A stretch of DNA of 64,000 bases from Moorella sp. Hama-1 (GTDB taxonomy: Bacteria; Bacillota; DSM-521; Neomoorellales; Neomoorellaceae): assembly GCF_023734095.1 (NCBI RefSeq), contig NZ_AP024620.1, positions 2,352,501-2,416,500 of the forward strand, read 5' to 3'. Made by a program: the position numbers and the translations under genes. Below are positions 9,690-17,264 of the stretch, piece after piece. The stretch's first letter is position 1, and each line of letters begins with the position of its first letter. The notes under the pieces were generated by a model. That model searched no databases, was not told the origin of the DNA, and worked only from the letters and a program-made list of their open reading frames with translations.

Positions 9690-11003
9690 TTATTTTCCTA
9701 AGAGAACCCCTTCCAGTTTGCTCCTGGCACTATTTAAGATTTCATCGATGGGTTTGGTGGTCGTGATTACCTCCTGCATACTGGCCGATACAATAGTTCC
9801 GGCTTTGGTATAATTAGGACCATAGGGAGGTGAAATAATTGTAGGATTTATTTTTTCAATAAACGCTTTCGCCACCGGATTATTAAAGGCATCCGGGAAA
9901 CGCTTGACGGCACTATCTGTAACTGGCAAGAAACCTACAGGAATTACATACTTCTGTAAAGCTACGTCACTGTTAGCCAGGTACTCAACAAATTTAATCG
10001 CTGCTTCCTTATGCTTAGAAGCCTTGAAGACGGCGGTGAAATGATTGCTACCGCCAACAGTATAGGATTTCCCGTCCGGTCCGGTGGGCAAAGTGGTTAC
10101 ACCCCAGGTTTCATAAAAAACCTGATCGGTAATCGACTTATCAAAGCTTTGAATAATCCCTTTGACGAAAGGGGCATCAATGCCGAAGACCAAACGGTTC
10201 TGGGCGGCCAGGGGTCGGAATTCGCCTAGCTTTTTACCGGGCAGGGTGTAACCTTTACTTACTAGGTCACGTAGCCATTGGGCATAGGCTGTCATCCCAT
10301 TAATCTCAACTTTATCCGCCGAAAACGGCACTGTGCCAAAAGCCTGCATAAAGGGCCACTGAAAAGTAAGGGCAAAGGGACGTACAGTAGTATCATACTG
10401 GAGAGGAACAACATCTTTCTTTTTAGCCTTGATTTGGGCCATGGCAGCATCTAGTTCTTCTATCGTTCGCGGCGGCTTGTTGGGGTCCAGGCCAACCTCC
10501 TGCATCAGCTTTTTGTTATACCAGAAACCATTCGGCCCGCCGATCCAGGGAACTAAAAAGTGTTGATTCTTGTAAATGCCAATATTATAGTAGGCCTTGT
10601 TCACATCAGCGGCAAATTCTTTGGAAAGTAAATTATCTACGGGTTCCAAAGCACCCATCGCCGCCAGGCTGATGCCTACATCATCGGGTAGCTGAGCTAC
10701 GTCGGGAGCATTACCTCCGGTGGTCATGATGGTTAACTGATTCTGGATTTCCGTAAATGGAATAGGGATATTTTTAACTTTGATATTGGGATTCTCGGTT
10801 TCAAAGGCTTTGATAACTTCTAATACCTGATTTTTTGTAGCTTCTTCTGCCGTCGCCCAGTTAACAAAAGTTATTTCTACCTTTTCCCGGGAGTCATTCC
10901 CTCCATTTTTCGCTTGCGAAGAATTACCCCCGCCACAGGCAGTAAGGGTTAAAGTGAAGATCGTAAGCAAAGCCGATAAAACGATCCATTTCTTCCTGGA
11001 CAT
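9690..11003 (-). CDS. Extracellular sugar-binding lipoprotein (second paralogue)
   Basis: 437 residues with a lipoprotein signal (lipobox LTAC), the same family as the next gene in the operon and similar along the full length, showing tandem duplication followed by divergence. GGAGG precedes the ATG. Because only one permease pair and one ATPase accompany two receptors, the importer may accept two related ligands, or the two proteins may differ in affinity. The ligands are unknown. Confidence 0.92.
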   Translation of the reverse strand: MSRKKWIVLSALLTIFTLTLTACGGGNSSQAKNGGNDSREKVEITFVNWATAEEATKNQVLEVIKAFETENPNIKVKNIPIPFTEIQNQLTIMTTGGNAPDVAQLPDDVGISLAAMGALEPVDNLLSKEFAADVNKAYYNIGIYKNQHFLVPWIGGPNGFWYNKKLMQEVGLDPNKPPRTIEELDAAMAQIKAKKKDVVPLQYDTTVRPFALTFQWPFMQAFGTVPFSADKVEINGMTAYAQWLRDLVSKGYTLPGKKLGEFRPLAAQNRLVFGIDAPFVKGIIQSFDKSITDQVFYETWGVTTLPTGPDGKSYTVGGSNHFTAVFKASKHKEAAIKFVEYLANSDVALQKYVIPVGFLPVTDSAVKRFPDAFNNPVAKAFIEKINPTIISPPYGPNYTKAGTIVSASMQEVITTTKPIDEILNSARSKLEGVLLGK

Positions 11004-11029
11004 TAACTGGCCTCCTTCAATAACCTAAT

Positions 11030-12136
11030 TTAAGCAACAATACTAAACGCAATTAGACAGGAACCGCTCTGGGCATCAAACAGGTGCATGTTACCTTGAC
11101 TGGCTTTAGCTTTAATAGTTGATCCCATTTTAGGCGTTTTCTCGAAACCGCTGGCCTTGATCACAGCCTCCTCTTTGCTTGGTATGCGGGCATGGATAAT
11201 GGTTTCCGAGCCGATATTCTCTACCACCTCCACTTCGCAGGGTATATAAGCCCCCTTATCCTCACCATTTACTACAGCCAGGCTTTCGGGGCGGATACCT
11301 AATACAACCTCTTTTCCTACTGGTACTGCCATGTTTGTTATCGGGAGGTTCAGGGTAAAACCCTGGGCCTTAAATTGCACTTTGCCGTTCTGTTGTTCAA
11401 TAACACCCTTCAGGAAGTTCATAGGCGGCGAGCCGATAAATCCGGCTACGAAGAGATTGCCGGGGTTGTTATAAATTTCTTTAGGTGTCCCCACCTGCTG
11501 GATCAGCCCATCCTTCATGACCACAATCCGTGTGCCCATGGTCATGGCTTCTGTCTGGTCGTGGGTAACATAAATGATCGTTGTTTCCAACCTTTTATGC
11601 AGCTTGATTAGTTCAGCCCGCATCTGTACCCTGAGCTTAGCATCCAGGTTGCTCAAAGGTTCATCCATCAGGAATACCTGGGGATGACGAACTATGGCCC
11701 GCCCTAGGGCTACCCGCTGCCGCTGGCCGCCGGAAAGTTGTTTGGGATACCTGTCCAGCAGGTGGGCTATGCCTAAAATCTCAGCCGCCTCTTTAACACG
11801 GGCTTCAATTTCTTTTCGGGCTATTTTACGTAACCTTAAGCCGAAAGCCATGTTGTCAAAGACCTTCATGTGGGGATAAAGGGCGTAATTCTGGAAAACC
11901 ATGGCAATATCCCGGTCTTTGGGCTCCAAGTTGGTCACTTTCCGGTCGCCGATATAGATTTCTCCTTCGGTAGGCGTTTCCAGGCCGGCAATCATGCGCA
12001 GAGTGGTGCTCTTGCCACAGCCAGAAGGCCCGACTAGGATCAAAAATTCGCCATCTTTAATTTCCAGATCGGTTTTCGCCACCGCCGTCGTATTGCCAAA
12101 TACTTTTGTTATACCTTCTAATCTAACTCCTGCCAA
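11030..12136 (-). CDS. ABC transporter ATP-binding protein (MalK/UgpC-like)
   Basis: 368 residues, the usual length for CUT1 ATPases. Walker A GPSGCGKST, signature LSGGQRQRVALGRA, Walker B VFLMDEPLSNLD and the switch His in THDQTEAMT are all intact, followed by a C-terminal regulatory OB-fold region. A TTG start follows GGAGGAGGAAG. A 183-base gap separates it from the kinase gene upstream on the same strand. It energises the importer encoded immediately downstream. Confidence 0.94.
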   Translation of the reverse strand: MAGVRLEGITKVFGNTTAVAKTDLEIKDGEFLILVGPSGCGKSTTLRMIAGLETPTEGEIYIGDRKVTNLEPKDRDIAMVFQNYALYPHMKVFDNMAFGLRLRKIARKEIEARVKEAAEILGIAHLLDRYPKQLSGGQRQRVALGRAIVRHPQVFLMDEPLSNLDAKLRVQMRAELIKLHKRLETTIIYVTHDQTEAMTMGTRIVVMKDGLIQQVGTPKEIYNNPGNLFVAGFIGSPPMNFLKGVIEQQNGKVQFKAQGFTLNLPITNMAVPVGKEVVLGIRPESLAVVNGEDKGAYIPCEVEVVENIGSETIIHARIPSKEEAVIKASGFEKTPKMGSTIKAKASQGNMHLFDAQSGSCLIAFSIVA

Positions 12137-12319
12137 GGGAACTTCCTCCTCCGGTATGAGATATGAGAAATGAGAGGTGAGATGGGGGATGCCTGTCGAA
12201 ATTGGCTGCGCCAGTTGCAGATTTAAGCTTGCCTGCCTATCATATTCTCCCGTTCGCTAATAGGGGCAGCCATTACGGGTAATTCCCGCGGAATAAGTTA
12301 TGAGATAGTGGATTACTGG

Positions 12320-13561
12320 CTAACGACCGCTATTAGTTACTCCCCCGCAAGCAGCGTAGGCGGGAATAATAGTCTTCTGAATCTCCTCCCGCCATAATAC
12401 CGGCGGTATCTCCCCCACCAGGGGAGTCAACCAGGCTACAAATTCTGGCGTTACCCTTTTATTGACCGGGTCGTAATAGTGCTGAGGCACCTTTTTTTCT
12501 ATCCCGGCTACTTTCTCTAAAGGCGTAGAGCTTATATCCGCGCTACCACCCTTTCTAACCAGTGTGACCATCTGCCCACCGCCACCGCGGACCGCCAATT
12601 GCACGGCCGCCCTGCCGACCTGAAAGGCCTCCTCTTCATCAACTGGTGACACGCAGGCGGCAAAACTTCTCTGGTTCATACCCAGGATTTGGGCCCGGGC
12701 GCGCAAGCCTAGTTTGGCATTGACTAGCTGGGCCAGGTACTCGGCCGCCCCTGTCCGTACCGTATGGCAGCCTTCGTCGGTCATGCCGGCAAAGGGCTTG
12801 TTACCCAGGGGTTCACCCTTTCTATTTTGTAGCCCCTCACCGATTACCGCCAGGACATAGCCCTGCTCCCGGTATACCCTATCAATATGGGTAATAAATT
12901 CGTCTTCATCAACAGGTACTTCCGGGATAAAGAGGGGATTAATGGTGGTAGTAGGATCCATGGCAAGAAAGCCGGCGGCAGCCAGCCACCCCACCAACCG
13001 GCCCATGGTTTCCACAATGCGTACTTGCTCAAAACGCCGCATGGCTTGCAGGTCCAATACCTGGTCCCGGACTGAAAGGGTTACATAACGCGCCGCGCTG
13101 CCATAACCGGGAGCATGATCGGTAACCTCCAGGTCGTTGTCCACAGTCTTAGGCACACCGATTATTTCTATGTCAACGTTGCTTTCCCGGCAGGCATTTT
13201 GTAACCGCAGGCAGGTGTCCATGGTACCATTACCGCCAATAAAAAGAAAATAGCGGCATTCCTTTTCTTTAAAAAACTTAACAACCTTAGATATATCCTC
13301 ATCAGTAAGCGGAAACCGGCTACCGCCGAGAATAGCCGCCGGTGTATGGCGTAACTTTACCAATTCTTCCTGGTTTAAATTAGTGAGGTCGATACTCTCC
13401 TTCCTTAAGGCCCCTTCCAACCCGTGGATCAGTCCATAAACCCGGTCGACCTGGAGCTGCTGCCTGGCCGTGGTAATAATACCTGCCAGGGTACTGTTGA
13501 TTACCGAAGTAGGACCACCCGATTGCGCCACAAACAACGAACCGTGCTGCATTTTCAACAA
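12320..13561 (-). CDS. Phosphofructokinase-family kinase, phosphoryl donor uncertain (PPi or ATP)
   Basis: 413 residues of the PFK-A fold. Catalytic PKTVDND (138-144) and the sugar-phosphate-binding MGR motif (ETMGRLVGW) are present, and the C-terminal half resembles the roughly 400-residue PPi-PFK group. The donor signature is mixed: Lys138 is the PPi-type residue, but the loop reads GGNGTMDT (109-116), with Gly where PPi enzymes usually have Asp. Such Gly/Lys combinations are also known in ATP enzymes. The start is either TTG 13561 or ATG 13552. It is first after the GntR gene and expected to make a ketose bisphosphate for the divergent aldolase. Confidence 0.85.
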   Translation of the reverse strand: MLKMQHGSLFVAQSGGPTSVINSTLAGIITTARQQLQVDRVYGLIHGLEGALRKESIDLTNLNQEELVKLRHTPAAILGGSRFPLTDEDISKVVKFFKEKECRYFLFIGGNGTMDTCLRLQNACRESNVDIEIIGVPKTVDNDLEVTDHAPGYGSAARYVTLSVRDQVLDLQAMRRFEQVRIVETMGRLVGWLAAAGFLAMDPTTTINPLFIPEVPVDEDEFITHIDRVYREQGYVLAVIGEGLQNRKGEPLGNKPFAGMTDEGCHTVRTGAAEYLAQLVNAKLGLRARAQILGMNQRSFAACVSPVDEEEAFQVGRAAVQLAVRGGGGQMVTLVRKGGSADISSTPLEKVAGIEKKVPQHYYDPVNKRVTPEFVAWLTPLVGEIPPVLWREEIQKTIIPAYAACGGVTNSGR

Positions 13562-13592
13562 CCACTCACTCCATCATTTAATCTAACGGGAA

Positions 13593-14372
13593 TTATGGCA
13601 ACAACACTCCTTCGAGGTTGTTGTTGGTCGGAAATAATAAAACGCGGTATTTATAACGATCGGCACGGTAAGCATTGATGGAGAGTTCCACCGGCCGGTC
13701 GCCGGCAAAGGCCAGGCGTTCCATGATGAGCACCGGAAACCCGACCTTGACTTCCAACAGCTGGGCCTCCTTCTTGCGGGCCACGCCGGCAGCGATGGTC
13801 TGCTCGGCCCGGGTGAGGGTCAGATGCAATTCCCTGGTGGCAATCTCGTATAAAGCCTCTTTACTCAAGTCGAACTCGGCCATGCGTTTCCCGTATTCAT
13901 AGGGCCAATAACTGCGTAAATAGACCACCGGTTTGCCATTTAATCGTTGTAATCTTTCCACCAGAAACATTTTCTGGTCGCCAAAAATACTGAGACCCGG
14001 CGTTTTTTCTAATTCTTTAGGGGTTATATCGACAGGGCGGAGGTCAAGAACGTCAGCACTGGGGGTAAAGCCACAACGGCGCATCTCTTCGAAGAAACCA
14101 GTCAGCCGCCCCAGGGTTTCTTCCACGTGTTCTTTCTTAACAAAAGTCCCTTTGCCGGGTTTGCGTTCCAGCCAGCCTTCCTGGACCAGCTGGGCCACCG
14201 CCCGGCGGACGGTGGTACTGCTGACGCCGTATTTGGCCATTAATTCTTTATCGGTGGGAAAGAGGTCACCCACGCTCCATTTGCCGTTTTTAATGGTTTC
14301 GCGCAGGTCATTGGTGAGCTGGTAATGTAGAGGGAGAGGCTCGTTTTTATTGAAGGCCATGGCTTTCCCCAT
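13593..14372 (-). CDS. GntR-family regulator, HutC/UTRA type
   Basis: About 255-259 residues: an N-terminal winged helix (YGVSSTTVRRAVAQLVQEG, about 45-65, then PGKGTFV) and a C-terminal UTRA ligand-binding domain. It begins the leftward operon and shares a 99-base divergent promoter region with the aldolase gene. The overlapping inverted repeat there is its likely operator. Effectors in this family are usually sugar phosphates or related metabolites. A close paralogue lies at 24914-25699. ATG codons at 14372 and 14360 are both possible starts. Confidence 0.92.
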   Translation of the reverse strand: MGKAMAFNKNEPLPLHYQLTNDLRETIKNGKWSVGDLFPTDKELMAKYGVSSTTVRRAVAQLVQEGWLERKPGKGTFVKKEHVEETLGRLTGFFEEMRRCGFTPSADVLDLRPVDITPKELEKTPGLSIFGDQKMFLVERLQRLNGKPVVYLRSYWPYEYGKRMAEFDLSKEALYEIATRELHLTLTRAEQTIAAGVARKKEAQLLEVKVGFPVLIMERLAFAGDRPVELSINAYRADRYKYRVLLFPTNNNLEGVLLP

Positions 14373-14403
14373 CCCGTCTCTTGTAATATTATATATTTGC
14401 GTC

Positions 14404-14443
14404 TTTACACTTTAATTATATTCTGTTAGTATAATTGCGTCAA
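14404..14443. promoter_or_regulatory. Divergent promoters with shared inverted-repeat operator
   Basis: Leftward promoter: TTGACG (complement of 14438-14443), 17-base spacer, TATAAT (complement of 14415-14420), driving the GntR operon. Rightward promoter: TTTACA (14404-14409), 17-base spacer, TAGTAT (14427-14432), driving the aldolase gene. The perfect inverted repeat AATTATA-N9-TATAATT (14414-14436) covers the leftward -10 and the spacer and -10 of the rightward promoter, so one bound regulator could block both. GntR binding is inference. Confidence 0.7.
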
Positions 14444-14471
14444 GCACTTTTTTAAAGCGGAGGTTAAAAAC

Positions 14472-15317
14472 ATGTTAACGTCATCTGCCGAAATACTGTC
14501 CCAGGCGCAAAAGGAAGGTTATGCCGCCGGCGCCTTCAACTTTCACAACCTGGAGGTCCTGCAGGCTATCATTGAAACCGCTGACGCGGAAAAAGCTCCT
14601 GTAATCTTACAAATTACGCCTACCTATTTAGAAAAAATCGGTGCCACGGCGGCGGCCGCCATGGCCCGGGAAGCTGCTGCCGCCGCAAAGGTTCCAGTAG
14701 CCCTGCACCTGGACCATAGTAACAGCTGGCAATGGATCATCTGGGCCCTGGCCCACGGTTTTACCTCGGTAATGATCGATGCATCCAAATTTCCCCTGGT
14801 AGAAAATATCGCCCTTTCCCGGCAGGTGGCGGAAGCGGCCCACGCCGTCGGTGCATCCGCCGAGGCTGAACTGGGCCACATCGGCGGCGTTGAAGATTCC
14901 GTTGACCGGGGTAACGCGGATGCCAGCCTGGCCGACCCCACCGAGGCGGCCCGGCTGGTCGCAGAAAGCGGCATCGACGCCCTGGCCCCTGCCCTGGGCA
15001 CCGCCCATGGCCTGTACATGTCTGAACCGAAAATCGACTTTGCACGCCTGGATAAAATCCGGAAACTGACGCCGGTACCCCTGGTCCTCCACGGCGGCTC
15101 CGGGATCCCCGACGCCATGATCCGGGAGGCCATCCGCAGGGGTATCGCCAAGGTCAACATCGGTACGGAACTGAAGGTGGCCTGGGCAGGAGCTATGGAG
15201 GCGGCCATGACCGCCGGGGAAAAAGAACCCTGGAAGGCGGCGGTAAAGGCCAGGGAGGCGGTGCGGGAGATTGTGAGGCATAAGATCTACCTGTGCGGGG
15301 GCGCCGGAAAGGGGTAA
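14472..15317 (+). CDS. Class II ketose-bisphosphate aldolase (Fba/GatY/KbaY family)
   Basis: 281 residues, the compact GatY/KbaY-like size. Zinc and substrate motifs are visible: LHLDHSNSW (about 79-87), ELGHIGG, GTAHG, LHGGSGIP and KVNIGTEL. It cleaves a ketose-1,6-bisphosphate or ketose-1-phosphate to DHAP plus an aldehyde; fructose or tagatose bisphosphate are the standard substrates, but the sequence cannot decide between them. Its divergent arrangement with the GntR/PFK/ABC operon makes it part of the same sugar pathway. AAGCGGAGG lies before the ATG. Confidence 0.9.
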   Translation: MLTSSAEILSQAQKEGYAAGAFNFHNLEVLQAIIETADAEKAPVILQITPTYLEKIGATAAAAMAREAAAAAKVPVALHLDHSNSWQWIIWALAHGFTSVMIDASKFPLVENIALSRQVAEAAHAVGASAEAELGHIGGVEDSVDRGNADASLADPTEAARLVAESGIDALAPALGTAHGLYMSEPKIDFARLDKIRKLTPVPLVLHGGSGIPDAMIREAIRRGIAKVNIGTELKVAWAGAMEAAMTAGEKEPWKAAVKAREAVREIVRHKIYLCGGAGKG

Positions 15318-15331
15318 AAAAGAGTAAAATT

Positions 15332-15366
15332 AAACGCGGGTTGAAAGATAGACCCGCGTTTTACTA
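15332..15366. terminator. Bidirectional intrinsic terminator
   Basis: Perfect 10-bp stem AAACGCGGGT/ACCCGCGTTT with a 10-base loop, T/A-rich on both sides. It lies between the convergent aldolase and toxin genes and can serve both. Confidence 0.8.
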
Positions 15367-15651
15367 TATATCCGGTAATAACCTGGCACCATGAACAATA
15401 GCCACGATTTCAACTGCCTCAGGCTTAACCATGTATACAATGCGATAGCCATGAAAGATCCTTTCCCCCAACTCCTTGCGTCTATATTCCGGTACCATTC
15501 TTCCAGCTAGAGGAAATGTAGCAATAGTTTCAACTAGATCCCAAACTTTTTGAGCAAATAATCGGGCATAGTGCTCTGAATCTTTAGCGATATACTTACA
15601 AATTTCCTCCAAATTGGCAACGGCTTCGGGGGACCAGATTATTCTAACCAT
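15364..15651 (-). CDS. RelE/ParE-superfamily toxin
   Basis: 95 residues with the ParE/RelE signature: N-terminal IWSPEAVANLEEICKYIAKDS, a central FPLAGRMVPE turn, and C-terminal RIVYMVKPEAVEIVAIVHGARLLP. ParE-type members inhibit gyrase, RelE-type members cleave mRNA; this short protein fits the ParE-like branch better. Its ATG lies inside the end of the preceding antitoxin gene (13-base overlap), a typical coupled antitoxin-toxin layout. Confidence 0.88.
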   Translation of the reverse strand: MVRIIWSPEAVANLEEICKYIAKDSEHYARLFAQKVWDLVETIATFPLAGRMVPEYRRKELGERIFHGYRIVYMVKPEAVEIVAIVHGARLLPDI

Positions 15652-15824
15652 TTTTTCAGCCGGTCTCTGGCCTGGTCATGGGTCAAGACCTGGCCCGCTT
15701 TTAACTGCTGTAGCCCCCTGTCCACTTTTTTCCGGAAATATAATTCGGCCATAATATCTTCGACACTGGCGTCTTCCGGCATTTCCCGGATCATATGAAT
15801 GATTTCTTCCCTAAATGTCGCCAT
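15639..15824 (-). CDS. Small antitoxin of the RelE/ParE-type pair
   Basis: 61 residues, with a helix-rich N-terminus (TFREEIIHMIREMPEDASVEDIMAELYFR) and a charged tail. This resembles the short antitoxins of Firmicute ParE/RelE modules. The order antitoxin then toxin with overlap supports the call. A GGGGGG ribosome site and its own promoter lie upstream. As the smaller gene it carries limited independent evidence. Confidence 0.8.
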   Translation of the reverse strand: MATFREEIIHMIREMPEDASVEDIMAELYFRKKVDRGLQQLKAGQVLTHDQARDRLKKWLE

Positions 15825-15868
15825 GGGAAGCCCCCCTATCGCCTTTTAAAATATCCTGGTATAGATTG

Positions 15869-15896
15869 ATTATATCATAATTACCAGTCTGCCCAA
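15869..15896 (-). promoter_or_regulatory. Promoter of the toxin-antitoxin pair
   Basis: On the minus strand TTGGGC (complement of 15891-15896), 16-base spacer, TATAAT (complement of 15869-15874), 45 bases before the antitoxin start. Confidence 0.6.
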
Positions 15897-15924
15897 AGGT
15901 AAATTTTTATCTACATGAAAAGTC

Positions 15925-15953
15925 TTGCCTTATACCCTCTCATATATTATACT
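15925..15953 (+). promoter_or_regulatory. Promoter of the triosephosphate isomerase-like gene
   Basis: TTGCCT (15925-15930), 17-base spacer, TATACT (15948-15953), 35 bases before the GTG start. The isomerase gene therefore has its own sigma-A-type promoter and need not be read from the aldolase promoter. Confidence 0.65.
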
Positions 15954-15988
15954 GGTGCTAACCAGCATACCTGAAAGGGGGATAATTA

Positions 15989-16918
15989 GTGAAAGAAATC
16001 TTCGTTAACCTCAAGCGGTTTGAAGTCCCGCAAAGCCTGGGGGGTATATGTCCGGTCGACAATCCAAAAAAATGGATTGAGTGGGTTGTGGATGAAAGCG
16101 TTAAATACGGGCTGGGGAAACTGCCGGAGATAAGGATTACCTACCTTTTACCTGAAGCCCTGATTATTAACGCTTTAGATAAACTGGCTTCCTATCCGGC
16201 GGACGAGGTGCAAAACCTGCAGATCGGCTGCCAGGGGGTTTTCCGGGAAGATGTCACTCCCGGCGGTAACTTCGGCGCCTTCACCACCAACCTGCCGGCC
16301 GCTGCGGCCAGAAACCTGGGCTGTACCTGGGCGATCATCGGCCATTCCGAAGAGCGCCGGGATAAGCTGGGGATTATCGAGCGTTATGACCCTACTTATA
16401 ATGACACTGAAACGGCAAGAACTAAAGCGATGCAGGCTTTGAACAGTATCATTAACGAAGAAGTTATCTGCGCCCTCCGGGCGGGGCTAAATGTATTGTT
16501 ATGTGTAGGTGAAACAGCAGCCGAAAGGGGAGACAGGAGCTTTGCCGAGCAAAAACCCCGTATTGAAGCTGTCTTAAAATCCCAGCTTGAAATGGGATTA
16601 CAGGGTATTGGAGGGAAAACTGGCGCCAATAAAATTGTTATCGGGTACGAACCGGTGTGGGCCATAGGCCCTGGTAAGACACCCCCGGGAAAGGAATATA
16701 TAAGCTTTGTATCCGCGACTATAAAGGCGATAGTAAAGGAAAAATTTAACTTTGATCCTGTCGTTGTCTACGGCGGCGGCTTGAAAGAGGAAAACGCCGG
16801 CATGATTGCGGGAATTGAAACCATCGGCGGTGGCCTGGTGGCCCTGACCAGGTTTAGCGGCGATATTGGGTTTGATCCGGAAGGATTAAGAAATATCATT
16901 GCCAAATACGCAGCCTAA
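15989..16918 (+). CDS. Divergent triosephosphate isomerase-family enzyme
   Basis: 309 residues, longer than the usual 250. The catalytic triad of TIM can be placed: Lys9 (NLKRF), His119 (IIGHSEERR) and Glu221 (YEPVWAIGPGKTP, including the mobile loop). The C-terminal phosphate-binding loop differs from the canonical GxLVGGASL, reading GGGLVALTRF, and the preceding YGGS reads YGGG. It may therefore isomerise DHAP/GAP or a related ketose phosphate, as TIM-like erythrulose-phosphate isomerases do. GTG start after GAAAGGGGG. Context links it to the aldolase pathway. Confidence 0.85.
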   Translation: MKEIFVNLKRFEVPQSLGGICPVDNPKKWIEWVVDESVKYGLGKLPEIRITYLLPEALIINALDKLASYPADEVQNLQIGCQGVFREDVTPGGNFGAFTTNLPAAAARNLGCTWAIIGHSEERRDKLGIIERYDPTYNDTETARTKAMQALNSIINEEVICALRAGLNVLLCVGETAAERGDRSFAEQKPRIEAVLKSQLEMGLQGIGGKTGANKIVIGYEPVWAIGPGKTPPGKEYISFVSATIKAIVKEKFNFDPVVVYGGGLKEENAGMIAGIETIGGGLVALTRFSGDIGFDPEGLRNIIAKYAA

Positions 16919-17264
16919 TCTTTAAAAGGCAGGGCGCCAGGCCAGGTTCTATGCAAATAAGGTTTTATATGAAGGCAACCGTTTATATGAAGGCAACCGT
17001 GCAATTAAATTATACTTTATCATCCATTTGTTCATAAAACGGAGTGGAAGCGGAGAGAAAGTGGAGAGAAACCGGAGTGCTCATTAAGTAGCATTTAATT
17101 GTTATCAAGGCATCCATACCACTGCCGCGACACCACTGGCATCTGCCGGCAGCGAGCGACCTAGTCCGCCCGGTGCAGTCGCTCCGGATAAAACCGGATA
17201 GTGAGCAATAACAATGCTGGCATGTCAGGATTTTTTTGAAGGTAAAAGAAAGGAGTTGTCCCCC
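16919..17264. other. intergenic region before larA-like gene
   Basis: No gene is visible. It contains a perfect 18-base tandem duplication (16964-16999), a purine-rich stretch (about 17040-17080) and a possible -10 box TATACT at 17011 without a good -35. The larA-like promoter may be here, but I cannot place it firmly. Confidence 0.5.
16964..16999. repeat. Perfect tandem duplication of an 18-mer
   Basis: TTTATATGAAGGCAACCG occurs twice head to tail with no spacer. It may be a slippage product or two regulator-binding sites upstream of the LarA-like gene. Confidence 0.9.

Noticed and set aside
14624-15281. Overlapping minus-strand frames inside the aldolase gene
   Set aside because: Antisense shadows of a GC-rich gene with all class II aldolase motifs.
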